From: Triops longicaudatus | Taxonomy: Eukaryota; Arthropoda; Branchiopoda; Notostraca; Triopsidae | Assembly: GCA_022885665.1 (NCBI GenBank) | Contig: JAGQDJ010000009.1 | Coordinates: 372,001-436,000 of the forward strand | DNA: 64,000 bases | Direction of reading: 5' to 3' | In this document: positions 49,962 through 61,350 of the stretch, in pieces | How positions within the stretch are numbered: position 1 is the stretch's first letter | Layout: each line of letters opens with the position of its first letter | Position numbers and translations under genes: made by a program | Notes under the pieces: generated by a model | Seen by the model: only the letters and a program-made list of their open reading frames with translations | Database searches by the model: none | Told to the model about the DNA's origin: nothing

Positions 49962-51000
49962 ATGAGCAGCTCCGAAGAAGTATCCTGGATCTCCTGGTTT
50001 TGTGGTTTGAGAGGAAATGAGTTCTTTTGTGAGGTTGGTCACAACATTTTTTATTGACATAAATAAAATAGTTTATTTCTTTAACTCTGTAACACTTCAG
50101 GTTGACGAAGACTACATTCAGGACAAGTTTAATTTGACTGGACTGAACGAACAAGTGCCACATTATCGCCAAGCTTTGGACATGATTTTGGATCTGGAAC
50201 CAGGTAAAGTCGCCATTTCTCCTTTATGACGGTAGTTTTCATTATTTACATTCCCTTCAGATGATGACGTCGAAGACAATCCCAATCAATCTGACCTGAT
50301 TGAACAAGCTTCAGAGATGCTTTATGGCCTTATACACGCCAGGTACATCTTGACGAACCGTGGCATTTTACAAATGATTGAAAAATATCACGCTGGTGAC
50401 TTCGGCCATTGTCCCCGCGTGTATTGCGAAAACCAGCTTATGCTACCCATAGGCAAGTGATAGTCGTACTCGTCTTAATCGCTCTAAAATTGTGTCTATT
50501 AGGCTTATCTGATGTTCCTGGGGAAGCTATGGTAAAGTTGTACTGCCCAAAGTGCATGGACGTGTACACGCCCAAATCCTCACGCCACCACCATACGGAT
50601 GGCGCCTACTTTGGAACTGGCTTCCCCCACATGCTTTTCATGGTGCATCCGGAATATAGACCTAAAAGACCCACAAACCAGTTTGTTCCCAGGCAAGTTT
50701 GGCATATTTATTTGTTTTGTTTTTTTTAATATCGGTAGTAGATTTTCAGGTAGGATAAGTCTTTACTTATCATAAACGTTTAAAGAATTTAAATAGACTT
50801 TTAGATACATATGATATGCATGTTTTTGGTTTTTGCAAAACTTTTAGAAATTTGACGTGTTTTGTAAATAAGACTTTTTTCTACCCGGCAGGCTATACGG
50901 CTTCAAGATTCATCCCTTGGCCTATCAGATTCAACAGCAAGGCGCTTCAAATTTTAAAGTGCCCATGCGAGCCGTTTCGTACAATAACGGGAAACGCTAA
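49962..51000 (+). CDS. CSNK2B: Casein kinase II regulatory subunit beta, 5 exons
   Basis: 221 residues. Exons: 49962-50033, 50101-50203, 50261-50452, 50503-50692, 50892-51000. CK2 beta dimerises through a zinc finger and docks two catalytic alpha subunits to form the CK2 tetramer. It begins [15 protein letters not shown] (N-terminal autophosphorylation serines), then an acidic loop [13 protein letters not shown], zinc ligands CPRVYC (Cys109, Cys114) and CPKC (Cys137, Cys140), and [10 protein letters not shown] near the end. Numbering matches human through the zinc finger. Introns 3 and 4 use GC donors (AG/GCAAGT) instead of GT; any GT alternative nearby breaks the frame. Position 117-119 reads NQLML where NQPML is usual in the family. 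Confidence 0.97.
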
Positions 51001-51634
51001 GACAAACGACAACTCAGGGGACTACTCTTTTGTTTAGGCAACAGAATGTTCAAATCTTATGTTCTTGTGAAGATACGTGGTTCAACTTGTTTAAGAAGGG
51101 AAAAAAAACGAATTGGAATTCTGTGTCAGAAGCATGCTGTCTTAATTATTTGTATCCAAAATTTCCGGAAAGAAAGAACTATTCAATGATTGGAAAACTT
51201 TTCCCGCTTTTCACAACTAATTAGGAATCCATTAATTCAGTTGTACTGTTGTCTGGTTTCAAATATACACCGTGCTAAAAAGTAAGGAGCTTTTTTTTAT
51301 TCGAATTAAATTTTTTTGCAATAAGCCTTTCGCAACTATTTAGGACCAATTAGTTCAGTTATACTGTCTTTTAATAGTCGCTTTTGCAAGACTTGTTGCA
51401 ATTGGATGCAATGCTGCTAGTTTTCCACAGAAACGGACAGTTTTTCAATTATACACCTTGTTAAAAGTAAAGCAGTTTTCTCTTTATTCGAAATTAATTT
51501 ATATTTGCATTTATACTTTGGCAGTGACAAGAGGTTTATATTACAAACCCAATTTCTCATAATAAATAAACAGATAGAAATCTTTATCACAGTTTTGTTC
51601 CCTTCTGGCTCGTTACTTGACTTCTTACACGATG
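51001..51634. other. Convergent 3' ends of CK2 beta and cyclooxygenase
   Basis: 634 bp between two facing stop codons. It carries an imperfect tandem duplication (51211-51330 and 51331-51512). AATAAA at 51561-51566 on plus suits CK2 beta, and AATAAA on minus at 51483-51488 suits the cyclooxygenase. If both are used, the 3' UTRs overlap by roughly 100 bp in antisense. Confidence 0.6.
51211..51512 (+). repeat. Imperfect tandem duplication in CK2 beta 3' UTR
   Basis: Unit A (51211-51330) has CAACTAATTAGGAATCC, TTCAGTTGTACTGT, ATACACCGTGCTAAAAAG and TTATTCGAATTAAATT. Unit B (51331-51512) has the same order: CAACTATTTAGGACC, TTCAGTTATACTGT, ATACACCTTGTTAAAAG and TTATTCGAAATTAATT. Unit B holds about 60 extra bases between the second and third blocks. 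Confidence 0.75.
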
Positions 51635-54095
51635 CTACAAGTCTTTCTCCGCTGGTGGCGAGGCTAAACGAACCCAATTGTGATTTTCACTAGGAATTTT
51701 ATCAAATAAAGAGGGGTGGGAAGTGCAATGAGTACCAGCGGCTGGGGAGTATAATTTGGAAGGCTCTTCAGCGTTTTTCGAAGACTCAAGCTCTAATCCC
51801 TTGGAGAACGAATCGGTTAATGACGGTGGCACATAAAACGCGATGTGACCGCATGATTTCATGTTGCGGCAGAACAAGTCTCGGATATTGGCGTTCTTCA
51901 CAATGTTGAACCCTACTTCGCCGCCAAAGGTGGAAGGTTTCCAGTACTGAGGGCTACTGATTGGATTGGCCATCATGCCTTTGACAGCAAAAGGACCACC
52001 GAGGTTGACCATTGTTAACGATGTAACTGACGGGCCAGCTTTTTCCAGAAGCATCCCTAGGAACATTAAAATTAGTTTCTATGCTCTTTAAAGGGGCGCA
52101 TGCGAATTCTTACCAGGATAGAACTCTAATGCATCGATATGTCCGTAGAGTTCTTCGAGCTCCCGAGCCATGGTCGTTTCTCCCGTAAGCTCTTTGAAAC
52201 TCTTTAGCTTGGACATTCCGAACTTCACTCTGTAATTGTTGAAGCTCTGGAGTCGCAGCTCACGTCCTTGGTTAACTACTCGCTTAAACACCTCGAGCAC
52301 CATAGAGCCGTGATTGTGGTGTGATAGCTAAAGTAGAAAGAAAAAAAATTAATATTTAAAAACGAAAACGCTCCTAATTAATTATAGGCTTACCGCTCCG
52401 GCTTGTTGTGTAGCCATGGCTCTAACAAACTCGTCCAAACCATGCACAGTGACTGGTTTGACGGAGAAGGCCATTTTATGCATAGTGAAGTTATTATTCG
52501 CGATTTCCATACTATCGGGCATTAGAGGATGCCAGTGGTAGAGGTGGTTGAATTCGACATGGATGCGGTTCGAGTACTGGAACTTTTCTCCAACAAGCAA
52601 CTCGGGGTCGTAGGTCAACTTCAGTTTGTACTGGCTGAGATGTTGAACATACTCTTCAATCGTGATTTTTAGGTTTTGGCCCAAGATAATAAGTTTGGCA
52701 GTTTGATAAAGCCGCTCGTCGTCCCAGTCCGGATGTTCTTTAGCGAGGATATCGCAAATACGGTTGTGTTCCCTGATCCAGATAGTTGACATGGCAAACA
52801 AGCCAGGTAAAACGCTGAAAAATGGATGACCCAGCGCTACTTTTTCGTTCTCGGGTACATGTGGCGGATAAATCATGTAAACTTCGGGGGCGTCTTTCAA
52901 GGCAGGAGGATATTCCTCGCCGTTGATAACTTGCGTCTTGAGCTTGCCTTGCCGGAACGACCGGAGTGCATGCTGTGTAGCTACATCGACGCCGTAAATA
53001 TGCGAGACGTCAACCTGTCACATGGAATAAAGGTAAGATAAAAATAAGCTTATATGCTTTCCGTTAGTTTAAAGAGAAACATAAAGAAATAAAAACTGCC
53101 CTTACCCCGTCTTTGCCTTCTGTAAACGCGGCACCTTTCTTTTTATCTGTTCTGAAAAATTGGTGACTAAAATGTTGAGCGTAGAATGCGAATAGGACGT
53201 TGGTTCCATGTGGTTCGGGAATAAACTCCTTTCGTTTGAAAAACCGCTCAGCCAGGACGTTCACGTCCGGTAATACAGGTTTACCTGTAACAATATCTCG
53301 ATTAGCTCAGCAAATTTGATGCAATTTGGATATTACGATATCCTTACCGGCAACGCCCATGGGTGTTGGACAGTTCTTCGGAACTGGAGGTAGACTTCTT
53401 GCGTAGAGCGAAGAGTTGTAGTGCGAATCGCTGGTGATGTAGTCGTAACCTGTGCTGAATCGCGGTGGTGAATCAACTGACGCTCCACGACCTATTATGA
53501 TGGAGAAAAGTACCGTAATCCGTTAACCTACTGGTCTGTTAAAACTAAATGATGGTATGTGTGAATAGTTACTTACTTAGATAGACATATCGCATGGCTG
53601 CCTTTTGAAGCGGTGGTATATTATTAATTATTTTCCAAAACCACGGAACACCGGTGAATAAATAATGTAATGTTTCTGACGAAGGGCGGACCATGTTCTT
53701 AATCCGTCGCATTAAGTAAGCTGCATTAAAAAAATGAGTTAGTGAACCATTTAACATGATTTTAGACTTCAGCCTTACGAGTTTCACACGTTTTGCCGTA
53801 ATATTCTAAACCGGTGCAATCACACGTGAAAGATCCATTGGCACCGGAAAGACACACGCCGTCATTTTGGCAGGGGAATGAGCAGCATGGATCAAATGCT
53901 GTAAGCCAAGACAGAATTCAATTTATGAGCAAAGGTAACGAATTACGAGAAAGCGTACACTTACCGTCCTGTGAAGACGCTGTGGAGAGTGCGAATAATG
54001 CACAAATAAGAACGAAGCATCTGAAGGAGATCACTGCAAGATATAAATCCATAAGCGGCCGTGATAAACACTTCATTTAAAGTAAAAAGCTTACT
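51635..54095 (-). CDS. COX: Cyclooxygenase / prostaglandin G/H synthase, 9 coding exons
   Basis: 637 residues. Exons in coding order: 54095 (single base A of the ATG), 53965-54033, 53779-53898, 53577-53720, 53348-53491, 53106-53284, 52394-53014, 52114-52327, 51635-52056. It converts arachidonate to PGG2 and PGH2 at the ER/nuclear membrane. Seen in order: a signal peptide (ISFRCFVLICALFALSTASS), a six-Cys EGF domain (residues about 28-62), membrane-binding helices, the Arg120 equivalent in YVYLSRGASVD, distal His200 in QHFSHQFF, EFNHLYHWHPL with catalytic Tyr378 and proximal haem His381, and YWKPSTFGGEVGF. The position of the aspirin-acetylated Ser530 is Ala521 (GGPFAVKG); the 523 equivalent is Val. 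The tail is longer than in mammals and ends AEKDL, not STEL. All junctions keep phase. The crustacean-type gene is expected to be active as a cyclooxygenase. Confidence 0.95.
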
Positions 54096-54239
54096 TTTGA
54101 GCAATGCAAGATGAAGGCAGTGAGCAGGACACGATAAATTAATTAAGTAGTGAACTTGGCAACGAAGTGCTGACCTAGGTGTAAGATCCTTTCGTTACTT
54201 TTCTCTTGGTGTGTTCGCTTTTGCGTAGCGGAGGATTCT
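54095..54239 (-). other. Predicted 5' exon of the cyclooxygenase gene
   Basis: From the predicted start site (54239) to the donor AAAA/GTAAGC. The exon ends in the A that, joined to TG at 54033, makes the initiator ATG. No ATG in the same frame is seen further upstream in this exon. Confidence 0.6.
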
Positions 54240-54263
54240 GAGACGGTGTAGGGTAGCCGTAGC

Positions 54264-54270
54264 ATTTATA
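54264..54270 (-). promoter_or_regulatory. TATA box and initiator of the cyclooxygenase gene
   Basis: TATAAAT on the minus strand (GGGTATAAATGC), followed 31 bp downstream by an initiator-like TCTCAG with its A at 54239. This spacing is ideal for a TATA/Inr core promoter. A GATA motif (CTGATAAGG) lies just upstream. A focused TATA promoter suits an inducible gene such as COX. Confidence 0.65.
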
Positions 54271-56855
54271 CCCACCTATGTCACCCTTATCAGGCAGAAC
54301 GGCTACACTTTTCTACGGGATCCTCCCAATCTTGCACCTGCGGCACTGGGGATATCCCATCCAAGTTAAATTACTCCGAAGTCGCTCATTCATGATTTCA
54401 CGCTTTTTGTCTGGATTACTCAGATAAAAAGAATCTATTATATCCAGCTTCCGCGGGGTAATCATGACTTGCAAGTTTCCTACACGGAATATGCGCAAGT
54501 ACACAGTCTAAATCGGGCATAACTTTGTAAGAACTCGTGTTGTAGGCTTTTAATAGCTCGCATAATCTAGCGATCTTAGAGATTATAGAAAGCTTGAAAG
54601 TGACCGTAGGTTCGATACCATGAATCCGCCTTCTTTCGAGGACAAAACTCGGCCAGCACTTCTTTCATTCTTTTGAACTCGTGAAAAACCTATATTCGCG
54701 CAGGATAAAAACAAGCCGGTAAATGAATAGAAAAAGACACATGCATTCGTTACACCAAGTATTTTAAATATTATAAAAGAAAAGTAGATGACGTCCTTGC
54801 TATTTTAGTAGTTTCCTTGGACAGTTATGGTGCAACGACTCGCCAAGAATAGTATGACGTTATTTTTGCCTCGTCATTCGTCATCTTTTGACGTCAGAAC
54901 TTACTCTCTCGGTCAGGGACACACCTGTACAGGTAAAAGAAATCACTATTACTTTTAATGAACTGCTAACTTAGTTTTTTCTTATAAGTAAAACTAGCGT
55001 GTCTTGTCACAGCGAAGCGATTTTAATTCTTTATGGGCAGAATAGAGCCGTATGTTCAAGAGCACGTGAAACAAGAGGAGACAAGCGAGAGCGGTTATTG
55101 CATCATAGGGGATAAGCCTGTAGAAGGTCCAGTCTTGTATTACGAGTTCTTTTTTCTCCTGACTTCCTGGATGCTTCTCTCGAGCAGATGTGCTCGCATG
55201 TCAAATCAGCATAATAATTATTCGGAGGAAATTCTGGGCAATTCTTACGCAATGGTAGAGCAAGATGACATTTTGCATAATGATATCAGCTTTAATGAAA
55301 GATTACGCATATCATCAGGTACAGTTATGTTTGGACGTGCGAGAAACGAAAACGGTGTAGTTATTGTAGTGATAGTGAAAGGTATTTTCCATTAAATTGT
55401 GGGAAAATCCCAAACATTAAAAACGGTACCACCGTGTAAATTTCCCTCTATCTTTGACCCATAATTCGTTTACACGAGGTCGGTACTTTCTTATGTCACT
55501 TATGTAATGCGACCAGACGTGTTAAAAAAATTTTATCTTTCGCTTTGGTGGAACATGTTTGGAGTAGGCCATGTCTTTCGTAGATATCGGTGATATATCA
55601 ATGGGATTCGGTACGTTTATTTCATCCCTCATGTCTATGCTTGTTTCTGAATCATCCTAAACATTCGTGTCTCGCTTATCGTTATCGTCAAAATTGACTT
55701 TCAGTGTAATAATCGTGGAATGCTTATATGTTTCACTTTTCGACGTTAAGCGGAAGCACTCATACAGCTGATAACGATTATGAAGTTCTATATAATAGCG
55801 GAAATCTTTTAATTTTCAGTCTAGACTTGTTATATCTTTCTTCAACTGCCCGTACCAATGTTTGCAGGCTCGGACTTCCACATGACGCACAGAAGACGTA
55901 AATCAAGGTTTAATTATGCTTTTGGCGAGCTCAATCACGTAGACCATTCATGACTCAGATGCCTGCCGTTGTATAAGTTTTTTAAATTCTGAATCCATAG
56001 TTTGGGAAAAGGGCGTTGAGCATCACGACAAGGCAAAACTGTCTGGAAATTTTAAGGAGAACAAAGTGGGATGGGAGAATTCATTGTCTTCTTTCTTTCT
56101 CTCCGTACTCAAGTGTAAATAAAGCAATTCAGGGTACGAAATCCTGCTTTCTAAAGTCGGGTAATTCCTGGGGAATGCCGCCGCCGTGCAATGTAACTTA
56201 GAAGCTTTAATGCTTAACCCTGGGAGATCTTTGCTAGCTCACTAAATACTTTCATTGTTAACATTGGCTCGTGTACAGAAGTGCCGTACAAACCGGCAAT
56301 TTTGCTAAGTCATGAAACTACGTCAAGAAGTTTTACAGGAAAGCATCAGCGTACATTTCAAACTTTTCGTGCTGAAACGAACGCCTACTTTGGGTAATTT
56401 GGTATTTCTATGGAGGAAGCATTATTTCTTCAAAAGGCGCAATTCTTGGTTTGCATGACACAGGCTTTATTTATTCCGTTTTATTCTCGAGAATTTAATG
56501 TGCCGTTATTTTGATTGTAAATATCGATTTCTTATAGCTTGTCGGCTCTTCCAAACTTTTTGAGCGTTCGGCAGACTGTATTTAACTTCATTTTCGTAAC
56601 TTGCAGTGTTTTTGTATTCACTGACTAGATGACAAACATGTATACACAATTCGTACCTATGCTTCATTTTTGAAATAAAACAGATCTCTTTATTATCAGA
56701 CTAATCGTTTCTGTTCCACTGACAAGCACTGGGTATCGTATTTCAGCGCGTACTAAGAGGTTCCGCTACGGACGCTTAAATGCTTCGTTTTACATTCATC
56801 AAACATACACAGTCATCTTCCACTTTGAATGAGAATAGCCGCATTTCTTTCCTGT
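54271..56855. other. Intergenic region between cyclooxygenase and stomatin
   Basis: The right side holds the stomatin 3' UTR, with AATAAA on minus at 56689-56694, about 165 bp past its stop. The left side holds cyclooxygenase upstream sequence. A 120-codon plus frame (55033-55395) begins MGRIEPYVQEHVKQEETSES; it has no homologue I know and no splice support, so it is not called. Confidence 0.55.
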
Positions 56856-59399
56856 TTATTCCTGAGTCTTCCGCGATGCTGGAACGAACTGAGTCAAGAA
56901 ATCGATGGGCAGAGGAAATATGATCGTACTGCACAAAGGACCAAAATTCAAGTTACAACTTTTCCATATTTCTTCCCCATGAATGATTTGTTACCTGTTT
57001 TTCTCCGCGCTTATAGTGCTTAGAGTCTAGAAAAAGAGAAGAAAAAAGGTGGCATTTTTGATTAAAATATTGCTTACACCCTAAGTAGAAAAAGAAGAGT
57101 TACTTGGAGATAGCGAAGTTGAAGTGCCGCAGGTGACTCAGAAATAACTTCCGCGGCTTCCTTAAGCGCTCGCGAAGCTTTATGCTCGCCCTCGGCAGCT
57201 ATAACCTTCGCCCGCGCTTCGCGAGCCGCTTCAGCCTCGGCTGCCATGGCGCGTTGTAATTGCACCGGCAAGCGAACGTCCTTGCTGTCAACGGAAGCGA
57301 TCGTGAGAATTGTTTAATCCAAGCTAAAATTACAGTGCCTGTCAACTTACATTTCCACTCGCTCGACTTTTATGCCCCAGGACTCCGTGGCGTCATCTAG
57401 TGCTGCCTTTTATAACAAAAATATGTATGTTGTTAGCTTTCAAAAAAGTGTGTGTAGGCTTCACCTGCATTGAACCTGATATGTTTTCTCGGTCGCCCAG
57501 TATTTCGTGCAAGTTTTTTGTACCCAGGATATTGCGCAAAGTTGTCTGGGCGAGAAGGCGAGTGGAATGGTGAGCATTTTCCACATTTGCTATGGAAACA
57601 GTGGCGTTTGATACACGATAATACACCACCTGTGCAATGCATTCAGACACGATTTAGGAAGGTAACTAATTATGTAATCTTGAGATAACTTACCGCATCT
57701 ACGCTAACTGTAACGCTGTCTTTTGTTAGAACCTTTGTGCGTTTCCGAATGCGTAAACAGACAAACCAGAAAAAGACTCTTCGTTAGCGTCAGGTTCAAT
57801 GGAAAAAGGAACACGTAATGAACAGGTAATGATCATTTAGCGTGCACATGCGGGGCTGTGGAAGGGTTAAGACGTTCACATTACCTCTTGCGGAGGAATG
57901 TCAAAAACGCTGGTACGCAAGTCAACTTTACTGTACGTTTCGATACAAGGCAAGATGAAGAAAATTCCTGTAATACGAGGATGTTGTTAAACTTTCTGAA
58001 GATGAACCTTTCAAATTCTCGCGGACAATTCCTTACCGGGGCCTTTCGCTCCTCCGGAGAGTAAGCGTCCTAAACGGAATATGACAGCTCTTTCGTATTC
58101 TTGGACCACCTACGTTACATAGAAGAGATCGTTGAAAGAGAAAGGGTCAGAGATTCTCGGCAATGTCGGGCCACTCACCTTAAAGCAGACACATAATGAA
58201 AAGGGCATTGTTGCGAGCACGAAAAGCCACGACAAGGCTGTAAGGATCCATCCACAAAATCCAATACCCGTTTCGCTATCTTCGGCTGTACGACATCACC
58301 GAAAATAAAATAAAAAAAATGGAACAAAAGAAAAATTTGTTAGAGATCAGTTGGAAAATTTGGCTCGAAGACTCCATGAGTGTGTGTCCCTTTTTACCCG
58401 CCGAAATTGCTGAACGGTACGGGTAAACTTTCTTGTGATGGGTTGCCATCTTTATATGCAGATAACGAAAGTTATGAACGGCAAACAAATTCGTTAAAGC
58501 AGCAATTCAGAGTAATCTTTCTTCTAGTTGCAAACGTGGGAACACGACTTCCCAAGTCCCTTGCCTTAATGCTTCTCGCTGGCAGTCCTTCCAGTGCGTG
58601 GCGACACATGAGCGAACCATCGTGGTGTTAAGACTGTGTGTTTTACGCAGATCGTTCCTAATCTTTTATGTGTTGCTCCTTACGTTGTCATGGTGACTTC
58701 ATAGTTGAGTTGGCACCGTTAAATATGGAAGTACTACATTGTTGCCATTACATACGCCGGATCTCAAAGTACCGCACGTCATCGTTTTACCGTGACAGCT
58801 CTCAACTCACGTTCCCAAAGAATGACACGAGAAGCGTTGTCTATAATGCACAAAGGTGGCCCAAACTGCGTTTTTTCCTTTTGTATACTTGTCCCAGTGA
58901 CTAATTACAGTGCGTTCAAAGTCTTGTTATGACACGATTTTCTTTTTAAACACTCAAACCTGGCAAACACAGTTCCATTTCACCCTTTTTGCTATTTCGT
59001 ACAAAAAAAAAAATGAAAAGAAAATGCTGGATAAAATCGCTTTTCCGTTGCTTTCTCACAGCAACATTGTTCTCCAAAATGAGTTGTACGAAGAAGCATG
59101 TAAAACTATCTAAAACACAGTGGCTATTTTTTTTTTTTGCTAAGTCTTAAGGACTAAAAAGAAAAGTGAAATTTAAAAAGAAGACTCAAAACGTATACGA
59201 CAGTCGGTAAATCAATCTCGCTATTACCGTAAGTTCTCATAAAAGCTCGGCTTGTCTCGGTAAGCTGCACCAACGGGATCGTTTTGAGATCAGGATCGAG
59301 ATGACTGCGATGACTTTTCAATCCCTGACCGTTGAATCCTCCGGTATTATTGGATGTTATGGATGGTTGAAGTGGCGAAGAGCGATCCAATGCCTCCAT
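56856..59399 (-). CDS. STOM: Stomatin / band-7 (SPFH) membrane protein, 10 exons
   Basis: 326 residues (human stomatin 288). Exons in coding order: 59228-59399, 58179-58285, 58037-58109, 57885-57967, 57694-57732, 57465-57629, 57351-57406, 57104-57284, 56995-57026, 56856-56928; all GT-AG and in phase. Stomatins are cholesterol-binding oligomeric scaffolds that sit in the inner leaflet and modulate ion channels and transporters, including GLUT1 in vertebrates. Seen: a 57-residue hydrophilic N-terminus specific to this gene, a hydrophobic hairpin (GFCGWILTALSWLFVLATMP), YERAVIFRLGR, GIFFILPCIETYSKVDLRT, LTKDSVTVSVDA, VVYYRVSNAT, the LLAQTTLRNILGTKNL core, QLQRAMAAEAEAAREARAKV, and the oligomerisation tail TLSTISAEKN-STIIFPLPID. 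Two exons are tiny (39 and 32 bp). The start ATG at 59399 is the first in frame. Confidence 0.95.
58286..59227 (-). other. First stomatin intron
   Basis: A 942-bp intron separating the unique N-terminal exon from the SPFH core. It suggests that alternative N-terminal exons are possible. Open frames inside it (58380-58631, 58668-58904 plus) have no support. Confidence 0.75.
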
Positions 59400-61350
59400 G
59401 CTGCTCGGCACAGGGACGCTTGGTCCGGGGGGCCTTTGCCAGATAGCGAAGCAACACAGGGTGGTGGATAATTGGGATTTTTTTTGCAAACGTTCCTTTT
59501 TTTAATTCACTTTGAGCTTTTTTTCTCTAGTAAGCACCCCAATCAATGAACATAGGTGAATTGTTATAAAGACAAACGAGGGCCAAATTCTTTTATCCTT
59601 TTCTCTTAAACAACGTCTGCTTCATCAGCATCCAGTTCGTTAGGAGGAAATATACGAGTTCCGTTTCTGCTTACACTGCCTAACGGCTTCAAGCAGCAAC
59701 ACACAAAACAAGATCTACACCATCGCGAAAATTTGCACACACGGAAAACAAGAAAGAGATGATAACGAACGGAATCGAATCACACCTCTCGGCCAAGGTC
59801 TGCGGAAAAAGGCAAGGTGACAACCACTCAGTCGCAAGGCTAGCGCGTAATTAACGCGGACAGGAGCAAGCACTTTAAAATCCCGCAAAACCTGTACTCA
59901 CACAAGCCCCAAAGCTTTCAAAAGACACCTTTTTCAATATTGATCAAACCACGTTCCATTGCATCCGGTTTCTAAGTTCCCTCTGTTTACGTATGTATTA
60001 CCCCCTCAAGAAATTTCGATTCTTTCCCGAAAGAAGGGATAAACACGCTCCGTGTGCGAAATAGCAAATACTTCGCGCTACGCTGCACCTCTAAAGGTGC
60101 TTATTCCGGCTTCAATATCCACAATGGTATTCCTTACCTTCTTTCTGCTTATTTATTGGTGCTACAGCACGACTGAAAAAAAAAAGAAACAACCAAGTTG
60201 CTTTTTGTCCAACGACAACTTGAACAGCGCTCACTTGCAATGTACCGTTTCCGTAATTCCTTCCTAAGTCTCACACACTTGAGCCCCCACGAAATGTGGC
60301 CTACTGATTCGGGGGAAAGATCACGGAAGAAACCTTATAGGAAACAGTGCCACGTGTTGGTTTAGATCCCAAAGAGGAGTCTCTACGGCGTACAGAAGAT
60401 ATAGGGAATGAACACTTTTTGTGTGCCCTGCGGCGACGCTTAATCGGATGCTTTGAGGTTGGTGACCGCCAGCGCCGCGCATCTCTTAGTTTCTGTTACC
60501 CAACATTTCTTTCCCCCTCTTTTTTATATCTGAGTAACCCCAGCTTTAGCGTGAAAAACACCACGTTGTGTTTATACGACGCTTTTATTTTTATGAACGT
60601 AAGGCAGTTTTCGCCGTTTTCCCGTGAAGAGGAAAACCTTGAATATCGCGTTTAAACCCACTAAAGAGCTGCTTCAAGTGTCTATTATGTCCGTCCCTTT
60701 TCTTTCAAAACGTCGGCTCGGAGACTCTTGAAAGCTCGGTGTAGACAATTTGTGAAAAATTTACCCAATTTTACCACAAAAAAAAAATAAAATAAAAAAT
60801 GGTTGAAAAAAATAAACAAGTGTCCCGAAAGGTGTTAATTCATTGTCTTATTAGCTGAAACACGGCAGCAGGACATTTAATTAAGGTACTTGTGGGTGTA
60901 AGAGGGAACAAGGGAGAAGGACGTGGGGTGGTGGTGACCATTTGCTGCTCGAATTTACCATTTCGGAGTGTCCTTGCTTTCCGTGAGTACTCCCTCGTGC
61001 CATTGTAGTAGCGAACCACTCTGGGTTATTTACCTCGCTTAATTGGTAGCAGTGCTATACTGGGGAAAAGAAATTCTATTGACCGTGCGGTTTGGTAGGA
61101 CCAATCAGGTCACGTGACAGTAGCTAATTGAACCGTCCTTATTTATCGCGTCGTAAAACGAGTCGAGCGCTGTTCTATTGCTCCGACAAATACGCAGCCA
61201 AAAAAGAATCCCCATCGCCCTTGATACAATTGCATTACCCAGGGAGCATCACACAAAACACCCATTCGATCGCGACTGCCAATCCGCCTAACTCTTTCTT
61301 CAATTTCCAAACGCGTACGTGATTGACCACTTTATAGACTCCAGTCACTC
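59400..61350. other. Intergenic region, no gene seen
   Basis: About 1.95 kb upstream of stomatin and downstream of the SAM-domain gene. Short frames on plus (60052-60267 with one hydrophobic stretch, 60347-60655, 61128-61322) have no recognisable features. Confidence 0.55.

Noticed and set aside
54560..54625. Possible tRNA from a GGTTCGATACC B-box-like string
   Set aside because: No A box at the right distance and no cloverleaf pairing could be built by eye.
55033..55395. 120-codon plus-strand frame between cyclooxygenase and stomatin
   Set aside because: The composition is not absurd, but there is no recognisable domain, promoter or exon partner. Kept out of the annotation.
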